Shown here: one piece after another, positions 40,210 through 52,059 of the stretch
Layout of the letters: each line of letters starts with the position of its first letter
Numbering within the stretch: position 1 is the stretch's first letter
Assembly (NCBI GenBank): GCA_016801885.1
Contig: CM028889.1
Span: 26,418,001 to 26,482,000 of the forward strand
Direction of reading: 5' to 3'
Origin: Toxotes chatareus
Taxonomy: Eukaryota; Chordata; Actinopteri; Toxotidae
Length of the DNA: 64,000 nt
The notes under the pieces: generated by a model
Seen by the model: the letters and a program-made list of their open reading frames with translations, nothing else
The model's database searches: none
Told to the model about the DNA's origin: nothing
Made by a program: the position numbers and the translations under genes

Positions 40210-41340
40210 GTGTGTTATATGCGACGAAAGGCAACGAAACGGCACATCGCCTCAGTCATGGAATATAAATTAGTTCTGAGAATCTCGGGGGCTGGGTTTA
40301 AGGAACCGGTGACGTCGCCGGCTCGACGTCCTGTGACTGTGGACCGAACCAAAAGCAGGGGGGTTTGGATCGTCGTGAACCAGTTTCCTGCATTATTTTA
40401 TAAAATTACACATCTTTTTGTACTAATTCGAACATCGGCTGTGCGCCGTGTTCACCGTAAAAACCACCGTGCGCAATTCACGTTAGAATAACTGCTCTGG
40501 AAATAAGCTATATTCGCCATCAGGAAAAAAAACGTCTCTCCCCTGCCCCGGGAAAGTGGTACGGTCTCGGGCTCAAATTCCGAGAATTGAGCTCGTCTGA
40601 TTCTTAGAACTGGGGTTCTTAGAAGTGGTGATGCAAGAAGTTTCTAGGAAAGCGCTACCAGGTGATTTTTTAAATTCCTTTTTTCCTCTAATTTGGCGCG
40701 AAGTTGTTATCTACTGTGTATTGCTGATGTTTTAGACAGAGCCATTTGTCCGTTTGTGCTGTTTAAATGTTGGTGAAACAGGGGCTGTGTGTGACTGAGT
40801 GTGCTGGCAGTTTGAACAGTGTTGAGTCGAAACTCTGGAGTGGCTCCTGTAGTGACAGGCGGTGCGCTGCTCTCTTGACAGATCGTCTGCCTCGGCGCTG
40901 CGCTGTTGGAGCTGCGGGACAGCAGCAGGCTCTGTCCGCTGTTGCTCCACACAGCCGCGCCGGCAACGAGTCGCGTCGTAGAGCCGTAATAACGCTCGGG
41001 TTAGAGAGCTACAGCGGAGAGAATGAGGGGTTTGGGGCGCCGTGAGCGCCGTCCACAGCCCGGCTTCTCGTACGCGGTGCTCGGGTGGATGTAGTTGGCT
41101 GGGTGAGAAGTGTCAGCGCAGCCTCATCGCTACATGCACTTTGATTTAAATCCACTTTGTTCGGTCAAGTGTCAACACACCGTGTGGCGGCGGGCTGGCG
41201 CGCGCTGTCAGACTAAGTTTGCAGGCGGCATGGCAGCCGCAGGTCCGGGGTATTTTTACTTCGCGGTCGCTGCGACGGTAATTTGCTCTAATGGAGCAGA
41301 AAAGGCTGCGCCGAACAAGCCCTTCTGTTACCGTAACACT
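40210..41340 (+). promoter_or_regulatory. bcl6 CpG-rich promoter / 5' leader region
   Basis: CpG density rises sharply from about 40,210 and stays high to 41,340, then a GT microsatellite follows. The region lies 1.5-2.7 kb upstream of the first bcl6 coding exon on the same strand. Vertebrate BCL6 has a non-coding first exon, so exon 1 probably lies here. A possible donor is CCAG|GTGATT at 40,661, and another GCTGG|GTGAGA near 41,102. Four TTCN3GAA sites lie at 40,578-40,650 (separate entry). The open frames in this region (for example 41,110-41,562) are CpG-island and GT-repeat artefacts. Confidence 0.6.
40578..40652. promoter_or_regulatory. Cluster of four STAT/BCL6-type sites
   Basis: Four palindromic TTCN3GAA sites occur in 73 bases: TTCCGAGAA (40,578), TTCTTAGAA (40,601), TTCTTAGAA (40,616) and TTCTAGGAA (40,642). 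The last, read on the minus strand with flanks, is TTTCCTAGAAA, a very close match to the BCL6 zinc-finger consensus. In mammals BCL6 represses its own gene through sites in exon 1, and STAT factors bind the same kind of sites. So this looks like a conserved autoregulatory and cytokine-response module, and it places bcl6 exon 1 here. Confidence 0.65.
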
Positions 41341-41349
41341 GTGGCGGAA

Positions 41350-41350
<1 letters not shown>

Positions 41351-41411
<61 letters not shown>

Positions 41412-41422
41412 GTGCGTGTGTG
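41351..41422. repeat. (GT)n microsatellite
   Basis: About 28 perfect GT units, then imperfect GTGC/GTGT units. It sits at the right edge of the bcl6 CpG region, probably in the first intron. Confidence 0.95.
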
Positions 41423-42880
41423 TTTCCGCGGTAGAGGCTACAGGACACGTCGTCGCATCAACTTGTCTCTCATGTTTCCACTGTGACAGTGCTAGCCTAC
41501 ACAGCTACACCAAGTTGGAGGGTTTTACTGAGGTGCGCACAGAGTTGGCTTCATCTTCCTGAGACGGGAGCTCCGCTTAGACCGTGTTTACGCTCAGGAG
41601 CTGTTACAGCTAGACCACGTTAAACCCACTGAATACAATGAAAGCACAGCAGATATGCTGAGGACTTTTAGGCTGATAAAAAAAGAAAAAGAAATGTGTG
41701 CTGTCATTTTAATTTACATGCCATAAAAGAGGAGATTGACTTAAGTTAAATAGTTGTAACCACAGAATCCATTTTCTGAAAATATAGATGATTTTGTTTA
41801 CATTACCGATTATTTGTCATCAGCAGGACGCGATCATTTATCTCCTTTTTATCAGTGGATATGTTTAGGCTGCATTCTGTCTCCGGCTCTATTTTCGGAC
41901 GTGTCCAGTTACAGTGTTAAGTCCTGACACAGAGTCGGAGACACTGTCTGCCTCCAGTTAATTAAATATTAGTTTTCACTCCCATAAACTCTTTGACCTA
42001 GAAATGCATTATAGCACACTGGCAAAGAAAAGCGCAGCCAGAGCGCTGCTGGGCTTCACAACAACACGCTGCCGCAGCTTTTATTATAACAAAGTAGAAA
42101 AACTGTCACTTGTATAACATTAGCAGCTGCACCGGGTTATTTTTAAAGATTCAATCATCTTGCGGTTGAAATTGAAATTCGTTGTTTGGATGTTATTTGT
42201 ATGACAAAAAAAAGTTTGCAGTTAAGCGAGCTGCTTTCCGATTTTTCCCTTTATTTGATCAGTCAGTTCAAACTGAAGTGAAACTCTGCGCCGAGCACAA
42301 ACACAAACTAAACTTTTCTCCGCGACGCTGGAGTCAGAGAAACGAGCAGCGTTAATGAAAGAATGATCGCGCCATAAAACTGTTTATTCTTTAAAACTGT
42401 GCTGTTTTTAATCAGCAAGTGTGTTTTTAAGAAAAAAAAATATAAATACATAAAACCCTTATTATATAAATATGCCATAAGTACTGTTGTCTGTACTCAG
42501 TGTTACAATTTTTCATTCGCCTAAATATATTAACTCTATTTGTTCTGTTGTTATTTGATCGTGTCAGTCAGCGGGTGGAGAGAGAAAGTGGTGGGAAAAG
42601 AAATAATTTCAAAGGTAGAAACTGAAATGTCTAGACAGTGTTTATCTAATAGATGGCGCCGCCTTCTGGTGAAAAGGCTGTATCTGTTGCTTAGTCCGCC
42701 ACAGGATTGTTTGAGGATCATGAATAATTTCAGCGAAGTTAACTTCCTTGAAGATGACCTGTGCTCCAGCCTTAAAGTAAAGGGCTGATTCGTATTGCAG
42801 AACTAAAATAAATCCACCATGGCGCTGCTCTGTGAAATAATCCTCATGGTTTTTTTTTTCTGTTTGCAGAACTTGACAAA
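41423..42880 (+). other. Probable bcl6 5' intron and splice acceptor
   Basis: No coding exon visible. The stretch ends with a strong acceptor (T-run, then CTGTTTGCAG at 42,860-42,869) followed by 11 bases of leader, AACTTGACAAA, and the bcl6 start codon at 42,881. A reverse CTCF-like match is at 42,658-42,672. Confidence 0.55.
42658..42672 (-). promoter_or_regulatory. CTCF-like motif, reverse
   Basis: On the minus strand TCACCAGAAGGCGGC matches the CTCF core at 13 of 15 positions. With the forward site at 35,849 it would form a convergent pair around the bcl6 promoter. Confidence 0.3.
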
Positions 42881-45800
42881 ATGGCTTGCGCAGCAGACAG
42901 CTGCATACAATTCACACGCCATGCAAGTGATGTTCTGCTCAACCTGAACCGGCTGCGTAACAGAGACATTCTCACAGATGTCACTATCTTGGTTAACAGA
43001 CAGCAGTTTCGTGCACACAAGACCGTTCTCATGGCTTGCAGGTATGTGTGCGTTATTTAAGCCGAGTTATATGATCCAGTTGTTGTGTTGCTGTCTGAAG
43101 AAGTGACTGATCTTTGTATTATCCGTTTGCAGTGGGCTGTTTTACACCATCTTTACTGACTCCCACAAGTGCAACCTTAATGCTATCAGTCTGGACCCAA
43201 AGGTGGACCCAGAGGGCTTTGCCATCCTGCTTGAGTTTATGTACACCTCCCGTCTCACACTAAAGGAAAGTCTGATCATGGCTATCATGAATACAGCCAT
43301 CTACTTGCAGATGGACCACGTTGTGGACACCTGCCACAGATTCATCAAATCCAGGTTGGTAAAAAGTTCCACTGCAAATCAGTATAAATTCGCCGTTAGC
43401 ACCAGCATGCAGCTACATGTTTTTACTCTCTCACTGTCTTCGCAGTGATCCATCTGCCAAGCTGCCCAGAGATGAGTTTTTGGTCAGTCCGTTGGTATTA
43501 CCTCAGGATGTCCATGCTTATCGGCCCCATGATGTTGTTGACAGTTTGCACAGCCGCGTAGCTCCGTTTAGGGATGGGAGGCCCTACGGCTCAAACATGT
43601 TCAACGGGGTCAGCACCCCCAGCAACTACCATCTCTACGGGCAGTTTCCCATGCCAGGATTCCCCTTCCCTCTCTGCAAGCTGACTGATGCCAAAAACGC
43701 TTTTGCTGACCTCTCTAAGAGTGGGATCCACCACAAGCATTGTTCTCCGCATGACAGCGCCAACACCATCAGGGCAGAATACAGCAGGGCAGTTGGCACC
43801 AGCTCTTCCAGCATTATTCACTCCACCACCTACGCTTCCAGGGAGGTAGGGAGAGACGATGAGATAAGGAAGGAAAGCCACGAGGGGGTCAGCCAGTCTG
43901 TGGGTCTCGGCACAAGGAAGCGTACGTTTCCTGTGTTAACCCTCGAGCACCAGAAAGATTCAGGCAAAGATCACGCTCCTCAGCCAGAGGAAGACCTGCT
44001 CCATCAGCACTACCCACTGGGAATCTCCTCCGCTGGACGCAAGAGCCTCATGAGCAGCCCACAGAGCCCCCTCAAATCAGACTGCCAACCCAACTCCCCA
44101 ACAGAGTCCAGCAGTAGCAAGAACGCTGGCCTCTCCCAAGCCACCGGAGTGCAAGCCCCACAAGGTACGCAGGACCCCAAAGCTCGCAACTGGAAGAAGT
44201 ACAAGTTCATTGTGCTGAATCAGAGCGCTAAGGAAGACGAGGTGGGGCTGCGGGATCCCGGGCTTCGTTCTCCACAGCGCCTTGGCCTGCAACCCTACCT
44301 CCACCCCAGTGACTCGGAGAACCTCGACCCACAAACCACAAGCAAGAGCAGCGATCACAGTGAGGATCTACCTGTGCCCCAGGCTAGTCGTCTCAACAAT
44401 ATCATTAACAGGTGAGGCTTTTGTTTGTTTGTCAATTACAGAGCTGCATATTTTGCTTAAGTGCAATGAGAAAATGAGAGTTTGAAATGCGAATCATTTC
44501 GTACGATGTGCTGGGAGGATTTTGAGGTAAAGTAGGAAGATATGAAATGAGCAGAGGATTTTACGGTCGGGGTTTTTTTTTTTTTAGGCCTTTTTATAGT
44601 TTTGTTTTCTCTAATCCAGTAATCCCATGTGCCTCGGAAAGATGACCTCATGTCTTATTCCTTGAAACAAATCAGTGCTGCATTGAAATTCAATTCAACT
44701 TTATTTTAAAGTATTTGTCATATCCAATTTTAACCTGAAGTATTTCTTTCTGTTTAACATGATTTGTTTACGTCTGACTCTGAAGCACTCGTTTATTTTG
44801 TCTACAGTGCACTTGAGGGATCACTTAGGAACGGTGACAGCCGCCCTCCACACTACCTGAGCCGCCTCAACTGCTCATCCTGCGGCTCCCAGTCCCCACA
44901 GCACTCAGAAATCTGCCCCAACACCTCCAGGTCCCGTCAAGCAGAAGACATGGCAGAGCTACACTCAGAATACTCAGACTCCAGTTGTGGTGAGTTTATG
45001 ATGGAATGCAACTCAAAAATGATCATGTATTATTTAGAACCAGAGATTAACTTTGCTCATTTTCTTCCTGAACAGAAAACGGCACATTCTTCTGTAACGA
45101 ATGCGACTCCAAGTTTGCTGAAGACGAAGCGCTGAAACAACATATTCTTCAAGTGCACAGCGACAAGCCATACAAGTGCGACCGCTGCCAGGCTGCTTTC
45201 CGCTACAAGGGCAACCTTGCCAGCCACAAGACTGTCCACACAGGTTCCCTGATTTAAGAGATTCGTTTATTGTCTTTTAGTCTGTGCCTCTTTGCCGCTG
45301 GATGCTAAAGTGGTTTGTTTTTAAATTTTCTTATTTTCAGGAGAGAAGCCGTATCGCTGTAATATCTGTGGTGCTCAGTTTAACAGACCAGCTAACCTCA
45401 AGACTCACACTCGCATCCACTCAGGAGAGAAGCCATACAAGTGTGAAACGTGTGGAGCTCGTTTTGTACAGGTAATAACACACCTGCGTTCAAATTTCAA
45501 CGTTGTCTGATATCAAGAAATTTGTGGGTTAAAAGCACAGAGGCCTCAGAACTGTCATTATGAATAGGTATAGTTATTTTCAGCTTTACAGAAGTACACA
45601 CAGTTACAGTGAAGAGCATCTTTACGGGTATTTAGCTTTTTGCACTGTGGACACCGATACAGTCTGAATGCTGTTTGTTATCAGTCAGATAATCAATTCA
45701 AGCTGATTTTTTTTTCCGTTCATGTTTCAGGTCGCTCATCTCCGCGCCCATGTGTTGATCCACACGGGCGAGAAGCCATATCCATGTGAGATTTGTGGAA

Positions 45801-46139
45801 CGCGCTTCCGTCACCTGCAGACGTTGAAGAGCCACCTACGTATACACACAGGAGAAAAGCCCTACCATGTAGGTTGACATACTGTGTTGTGCATCTTTAG
45901 CAGTTATAAAATTGTACAATAATATAACCTCTCTTGGATTAAAAATTAAGACAGTGAAACACCTTAAAGTGATGTTGCTCCACTTTCCTTTTCAGTGTGA
46001 GAAATGCAACTTGCACTTCCGCCACAAGAGTCAGCTACGGTTGCATCTTCGACAGAAGCACGGCGCCATCACTAACACCAAGATCCAATACCGCATGTCC
46101 ACGACTGACATGCCCACTGACCTGACGAAGGCATGCTGA
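42881..46139 (+). CDS. bcl6: BCL6 transcriptional repressor (BTB/POZ zinc finger)
   Basis: Eight coding exons: 42881-43041, 43133-43354, 43446-44411, 44808-44989, 45076-45243, 45341-45471, 45731-45868, 45996-46139. They join in frame to 703 residues (human BCL6 has 706). Residues 1-128 are the BTB/POZ dimerisation and corepressor domain, with the groove residues Asn21 and Arg24 kept (LLNLNRLR). The middle holds the SPQSP-rich PEST part and the acetylation site KKYK (WKKYKFIVLN). Residues from about 513 on form six C2H2 fingers with TGEKPY linkers, ending in KAC. BCL6 is a nuclear sequence-specific repressor that drives germinal-centre B cells and T-follicular cells and damps inflammation in myeloid cells. 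Six fingers and the length rule out BCL6B. Teleosts have duplicates (bcl6aa, bcl6ab); I cannot tell which this is. Start chosen because MACAADSCIQFTRHASD matches the family N-terminus. The 5' leader lies to the left. Confidence 0.97.
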
Positions 46140-47330
46140 GCAGGAAGAAGGGAAGTTTTAAAGGAGGCAATCTTGACCTTGGCATTTAAAAACCCCAACT
46201 TGTACAATCATCCAAAATTGTAGTGCCACACTGTGTTCATTAGACAGATAAATTGGCTGTGTATGCCATTCTAAACGGGTTTCCACTACATGTGAACGTA
46301 GAGCCACATATGGCATCTTAGTCACTTTATTGTTTCTATATAGATATAACTATATATAATGTATGTTGGGATTGTTTCTAAGCTTTGAAGGTACATACTA
46401 TATAAAGCTTTATTTTGTTGAGAGGGATGGAATGTAAACAGTCTGTTTTTTGAAAATACAGTATTTTATATCAGAGAACTTACTTTTCTGGAAGTATTGA
46501 AAATTTTGATTGACGGGTGGTACATATATTTTAAGATAATGGGATTTGCGGCTGTATAGAGTTGTCTATACATTTTTATGTAGATGTGCGTACATGTTGC
46601 ACCATGTCAAGTTGCCATATTCGTGCGAAAGGGAAAAAAACAGTCAACATGACATTGTAATTGGATTTAGTCTAAAACATATCAGATGACTGCTGCTGTC
46701 TGATAATGATATGCATGAGGTACTCTCTTACCGTTGCCAGTTGTCGGCGTACATGAAGTGGGCAACTGCATAAATATTGTGACATATTGTGTAATTATAT
46801 CTGTGTGATTGCTCTCTGCTGGCAGAGCCAATCTAAGTGTTGAAATGCATTTCAAGGTACTGCTTTGTTATGACCAAGAAAATATTTTGCTTCAGATGTA
46901 TTTGTATAGATGTGACTGACTTTTGTTTTTGTTAATTTGTTTTTAATAAGTGAAGGTTTACAGTTTTGGTCCTTGTTCTAGATCCTACAGTAAAGTTGTG
47001 TACGTGTCAAGGTTTTTGTTTGTACATACACTGTGTATTCAATGTGCCTTTCTCTATGGTGACTGAATTCCTCTTCATTCAGCCCAACTCTATTAAGGTA
47101 CAACTCAAGGACACCACTTGTCCTAATTCCCTGTGTGGGTGTGTGTGAATGTGTGTTTGTGTATGTGTGTATATATTTTTAAATGCTTGTCACCAACCTG
47201 AAAACATGCAAATTCATCATTGTAAATCTTCAGGACTTGTTTTTGGATTGGGCTTTTTTTAAACTGCATTAAAATTATTGTACAATGTTATAGATGTATG
47301 AATGTAAAATAAAGGTATTGGATTTCTATG
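46140..47330 (+). other. bcl6 3' UTR
   Basis: AT-rich stretch after the bcl6 stop with no open frame of note. A polyadenylation signal AATAAA lies at 47,308-47,313, so the transcript should end near 47,330. A Pumilio-type TGTACATA is at 47,021-47,028. A GT-rich tract at 47,136-47,170 could form part of the downstream region. The 1.2-kb length is similar to what is usual for this gene. Confidence 0.7.
47308..47313 (+). terminator. Polyadenylation signal of bcl6
   Basis: Canonical AATAAA about 1.17 kb after the bcl6 stop codon, at the end of the last AT-rich block before the convergent lsm2 gene. Confidence 0.7.
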
Positions 47331-48925
47331 TATTAACATCAGAGTGACCTCTTTTAATTTTCATGTGTAAGTGAGCAGTAACACTGAATATACAGACACG
47401 GTCTCACCGTTCTCACACCATCTGGCTACAAAAGACAGAACTTATAGCACATTATGATCCATATTCAACAAACATCTACACAGTATAAGCGTAAAACCTG
47501 TTTCACATTCAACCTTTACAGACTGGGGGATCATAATTTTGACGTGAACTGTAGCTGTAACTATCAACAAAACACTCAACAGTATTTTTTATTGTAAATA
47601 GCAACTAAAAGGAGTTGTGCTGCAAAAATAAAGCACCTATAGCTTTGGTCTGATTTTTTTATTGACGTCAAACCAAAGTGCAGTAAATAAGTCTCAACCT
47701 GACTTTTTACACTGCGTGAAAATACGGCGCGCTACACTTTCTGTCCGTTTTCTTACTCCACAAAACTACTGTTAAAGGCCGAACACACCATCCACCACAA
47801 CTTCAGAGAAAACTGAAAGCAATTACAGGATAATGTAAGTAGTATAAGTACAGAACACTGACTGAATCATACCAGTTACACTGTACTATCTAAAGCTTGT
47901 AAGCATTGTGTAAATTAGCCTCTATAAACCACTGATCATAGAGGAACAAGTAAGGCTGTAGCAGCTCAATGCCTGAATGCACTGAACTGAATGAGGTTGT
48001 GTTTTATTGCTATTGAATTAAACTTCTTGCTTGTAAGCGGCAGAATGTGCTGTTCCACTTTTCAAAAGTTACGTAGTTTAGCTTCAAATGATGCGACGGA
48101 GAAACAACAGGACTGATAACCCAGTGGCTCCATCACTCGTATTAAAGTCTGTCACTAAAGTATGCATCACACATCCAGGAGACAAACACCTTACACTACG
48201 TCTCTTACAACACGCGGCCATGTCCTCACTACAGTCTCACTTTTTAAGTCATCTCTGTATTCTGATGATTCGCACCATGTTGCCATGGGATTTTAATCTT
48301 TATTTCCTATAAATGCAAATCCATTTACTAAAAAAAAAAAAAACTGTGTTCCATGATCACAGCTCATGGTAATAAAGTTTACTCCGTCTCTCCAATAATT
48401 TTTAACTAAACTAAAATCTTTAAACATTTTAACAAAAAAAAAAACTTCAAAAAGGACCTATGACAACAACTTGGTCAAAATGTAAAGAAAATAGCTTTTT
48501 ATTTTGAAGGGGCATTTAAAAAAAATTTGAAAAAAAAAAAAGTTTTTAAGGATACACAGCAGTGCTGGTATTATGCACCAAAAACATTACAACATATCTT
48601 TACAACTACTGGGCTCAAAATTGCATTTATTTCTATTTATTTTAAACTAAACAAAAAGACAGTATGAAATAAAGCCTCCTGAGGTGAAGAGGATTTTTAA
48701 TAATAACAGTTTTGTAAATTATTGATCACTAATTTCAGAAATGCAATTAAATTCTTGTGAAAGGGCAGAGGCTAATGACAAATACAGCTTAAGTACAAGA
48801 GCTGAACAAACTGTACTTATCATCTTTAAATGAAATTAACTCAGAACTTAAACTACTCATCATCATCAGTCACCAAAATTGCACCCCACCACCCTCCCCG
48901 AACTAAACCCCATCCTGCAGGAAAA
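47331..48925. other. Gap between convergent bcl6 and lsm2, with lsm2 3' UTR
   Basis: No gene. The right part, read leftward, is the 3' UTR of lsm2; minus-strand AATAAA-type signals (TTTATT on the plus strand) occur near 48,496 and 48,627-48,640. Several A-runs at 48,328-48,545. Confidence 0.5.
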
Positions 48926-50557
48926 TCACTGCTTCTGCTGCATTGCTTCTTTTCGTGCAGCGTCTTGCAGTAGCTGAGTGTCCACTTCATCTGCGGGTAG
49001 CTGAACGTACCGGACCACAGATCCACGGATGAAACAGTTTTTCACAGACAGCTGAAGTAAATTAAAACAAGGCAAAATGGAGTTTGAAGACGACCATAAT
49101 GCAAAGTGTTGGAGATGCCGCGAATAAGCTTTCAGCAGCACGTTATCTGTCAAATGTTATTTTAAATTAACAGATAGCAGATGACAGAATTGGTATTTTT
49201 GTTTCCTTTTTTTCCGGGTGTTGAAGAGGTAAACCTTTTCTTTGCCACATATTTGACTTGTACATACAAAATACAGAAATGTCCATAAAGCATTGGTATG
49301 ACACCAAATAAGGAAATATTTCAAGTTTTGGATCTTTTTGCTATGAAGGGAAAATATAAACACTCCTTTAGGATGGATTATGTATTCCACATGTAATGCA
49401 TGTAAACAGACCTCTGCGTCAGCCTCTGACAGTCTGTACGTTTCCCATGGGTCCTCAATACACACAGATGTGTGCAACTGTTTGAGTGTGTGTGTGTGTG
49501 TGTGAACTTATTTGAGATTTGGGTAAAAAACTCTCTTCTTTAAACATATTTTACCCCAAAAGAAGTAATGAATGATTTTCTTTGGAAACATTGTGAGTTT
49601 AAAATCATATTAACAACTCTCTTAAAATTAGTAAACGGCATGATAACACAACGTTAAGAAGTGCAAATATTCTGAGAGGGCCCGGGGTGTCCAGGACCCC
49701 AAACAGAACAATAAGGTTAAGACAGACGTGTAGCAAAACTTACCATGTGTGGATATTTCTCTGGATCCGTGACACTGATGTCTGTGAGCTTAATGTTCAG
49801 ATACTGGAACACACAAGCAGAGAACAGACGTCAGAAGATCAGAAGCCACAACTGAGCAGTCTGATGGAAAATGTAAAAGCTGATTAGCTTTAGTATCAAA
49901 ATAAGGAAAATAAAAAAATATTTCTTACCTGGTCAACAGAATGAAGCGTCCCACAGATGCTAAAACAGAGATGTGAGAATAAAAATGATTAATTATGACA
50001 TTAACAGACATCCCGTCCTTACTCTGAAAGCACTGAGGAAGAACATGGAGGACAGTGAACCACTGATGTGGACAAACAAGTTGTTAACGAAAAAACAAGA
50101 AGGACGTGAAATGAACTACAATCCAAAACAACACCAGAGCCACAAACACGGGGTCTGCGCTACAGGCACTGTTCAGTGTTTTCTGAGAGGAAGTCATTCA
50201 GTGCTATAGCAGCGTGGAGTCTGTGTTAGGCTGAATTTATCTGCCAACAACGTTAATGAGAAATGAGTTGGTTAAAAACTTACCTCAGGTCGTTTTTGAG
50301 CTCCACCACCACGTCCTTTCCCACCAGAGACTTGAAAAACGAGTAGAAAAGCTGGAAAACAGAGCGACGTGCTAACGTTAGTGTTAGCGGCGGGCTAACT
50401 GTCGCGCGCGACACAAAGTGCTGAGAGCGAGCACACTAAAGCACGTGAGACCGATACCATGAACTCTGGGTAATTCAGCGCGTCGCTGACTGTTCAAACG
50501 AGACCTTTAATGCGGACTAAAAGACAAATTCATGCATTCAAACTGATTTCTTACCAT
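48926..50557 (-). CDS. lsm2: U6 snRNA-associated Sm-like protein LSm2
   Basis: Five coding exons in transcript order: 50557-50555 (only the ATG), 50351-50284, 49959-49929, 49803-49744, 49051-48926. They join in frame to 95 residues, the exact length of human LSm2, and the sequence is almost identical to it (LFYSFFKSLVGKDVVVEL; NIKLTDISVTDPEKYPHM; RGSVVRYVQLPADEVDTQL), ending in KQ. A single Sm fold spans about residues 2-77, with Sm1 at VVVELKN and Sm2 around FIRGSVVRYV. LSm2 is a ring subunit of LSm2-8, which binds the U6 snRNA 3' end in the nucleus, and of LSm1-7, which promotes decapping in the cytoplasm. The splice after the initiator codon is supported by GTAAG at 50554 and a clean acceptor at 50352. 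All introns start GT and end AG. Housekeeping gene; the promoter is CpG-rich to the right. Confidence 0.97.
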
Positions 50558-50720
50558 TGTTGCTGTTGGTAATCCGGTGAGTGTGCGTCTGGTGTTGATG
50601 ACGTATGACACTGCGTAATATTCCCGCGCCGGACCACGATGTAGTTACTGACCATCTCCACACGGGGGAGCCAGAGGTGCGTTCAATGTTCACAGGTGTG
50701 GAAAACACATCGAACTTCAG
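50558..50720 (-). promoter_or_regulatory. lsm2 promoter region
   Basis: CpG-rich sequence directly upstream of the lsm2 start codon, with no TATA box and an E2F-like TTCCCGCGCC at 50,621-50,630. Typical of a housekeeping promoter. CpG richness also extends into the first intron (50,380-50,490). Confidence 0.45.
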
Positions 50721-50938
50721 TACCTGAGATAAGTGTTATTGTAGCTCGTTAAGTGAACAGTCAAACAGGTCAAACAGAATGACTGTGTAACTGTATGTCT
50801 CTTTCACTGAACCTTAAACCCGCTCGGCTTTTCAGCAACTTTACTGAATGACAGGCTGGAATGTTTAAAAACAATGGCGGGGCACCATGTTCAGAGGCAC
50901 AGGATAAAAAACTAGAGAAGATCTTGGACTCACTAGAC

Positions 50939-51166
50939 CAGTGGTTTCCAATCTTTTTGACCTGTGCACCCTTTTAAAAAAAATCAACTTGTGACCCATC
51001 GTCAATGATTGAAGGCCCGAGGAGGTAAATTATCCAGTAATTCACATGAACAAGAGAAAACACCTGAAAAAAAGATATGGAGAAAATATTTTCTTTCATC
51101 CCGTGATTCCTTACATTTATCTTGCGATCCCTTGAGGTGTCCTGAACCCCAGGTCTGGAACCACTG
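50939..51166. mobile_element. hAT-type MITE (decayed)
   Basis: Both ends carry a CAGTGGTT terminus: CAGTGGTTTCCAATCTTTTT at the left, and the reverse complement of the right end reads CAGTGGTTCCAGACCTGGGG. CAGNGG ends are typical of hAT elements of the Charlie type. The 228-bp body has no coding capacity. I cannot see a convincing 8-bp target duplication, so it is old or rearranged. Confidence 0.6.
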
Positions 51167-51747
51167 GAAATAGAACTGTTTAACACTCACCGTAATGTGC
51201 TCAGCTCTTCGTGTAATAGAGTGTACACCAGAAATCGTTCATTAATATTCAAGAAAAAAAGTGTAGCTCAGCCTGACCCATTTCTGACTGGTCCAAATAA
51301 AATAAACATCAGGTGATTACTTTTTTTTTTTTTCAGGTAAAGTGTCTTAAATGATTTCAGTATTTTCCTTGCTTGGATAGGAGATGATATTCACACTCTG
51401 CATGCAGTTCCTCCCAGCAACAGCAGATGGGAGCAAATGATAGCAATGTTAAAGTCCCAGACCGTTTCCATCCGGTCGGACGAGCGATGATTCTGATGAG
51501 GCTGTGAAACAAAAACCAAAAAAGTCTCATTAAGCTTAAACATTCAAATTTATTGGAGCATTTATTACACATCAAAGCAAACATATCAATGTCTGTACAA
51601 GATAATACTGTGTGGTAAACAACCGTTAGCTGCTGGATAGTGTAAAACTCTACATGAAATGTAACAGGATTATTTAATTTAAACCATGCTGTGATGTGAG
51701 CACAGCGGGAATGAAATCTGAAAATAGTCTCTAACGTTTATGCAATT

Positions 51748-51872
51748 TTAAAGGAACAGTTCCACACTTTGGGAAGTAGGTTTACTTTCCATCTTAATAA
51801 GCATACCAGTTAGCTTAGCTTAAGCATAAAGAGTGGAGAGAGCGGGCACGAGGCTGCAATCAATCAGTCTCA
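51748..51872. repeat. Dispersed repeat (family C) in the inpp5d 3' UTR
   Basis: AAAGGAACAGTTCCACACTTTGGGAAG followed in pieces by CCAGTTAGCTTAGCTTAAGC and ATAAAGAGTGG matches a dispersed element I recall from many teleost genomes. It seems to be exonised in the inpp5d 3' UTR. Assignment from memory. Confidence 0.5.
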
Positions 51873-51944
51873 TCTTACTCTCAGCAAGAAAGAAAATATA
51901 TTATAAATTTCCCAAATATTTCCCAGAGTGTCTACAAACGAATG

Positions 51945-51971
51945 ACACACACACACACACACACACACACA
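51945..51971. repeat. (CA)n microsatellite
   Basis: About 13 CA units within the probable inpp5d 3' UTR. Confidence 0.92.
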
Positions 51972-52059
51972 GCAAGGGCAGTGACTGGCTGAAGACATGA
52001 AGTGTCCAAAATGCAAGGCAGGAAGTTGAACCGGTGCGGACCGGCGCTGTAGCCTGATC

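Larger units (their letters stand above)
51167..52059 (-). other. inpp5d 3' UTR and flank
   Basis: Downstream of the inpp5d stop codon. Minus-strand AATAAA signals lie at 51,561-51,566 and 51,549-51,554 (TTTATT on the plus strand), so the 3' UTR probably ends near 51,540. It includes a dispersed repeat and a CA microsatellite listed separately. Confidence 0.5.

Noticed and set aside
41110..41562. 150-codon open frame at the bcl6 CpG region
   Set aside because: Its middle is translated GT microsatellite (VCVCV) and the rest is CpG-rich leader or intron; no family match.
42540..42788. 82-codon open frame just upstream of bcl6
   Set aside because: No family resemblance and inside the probable 5' intron; no clear acceptor or donor pair around it.
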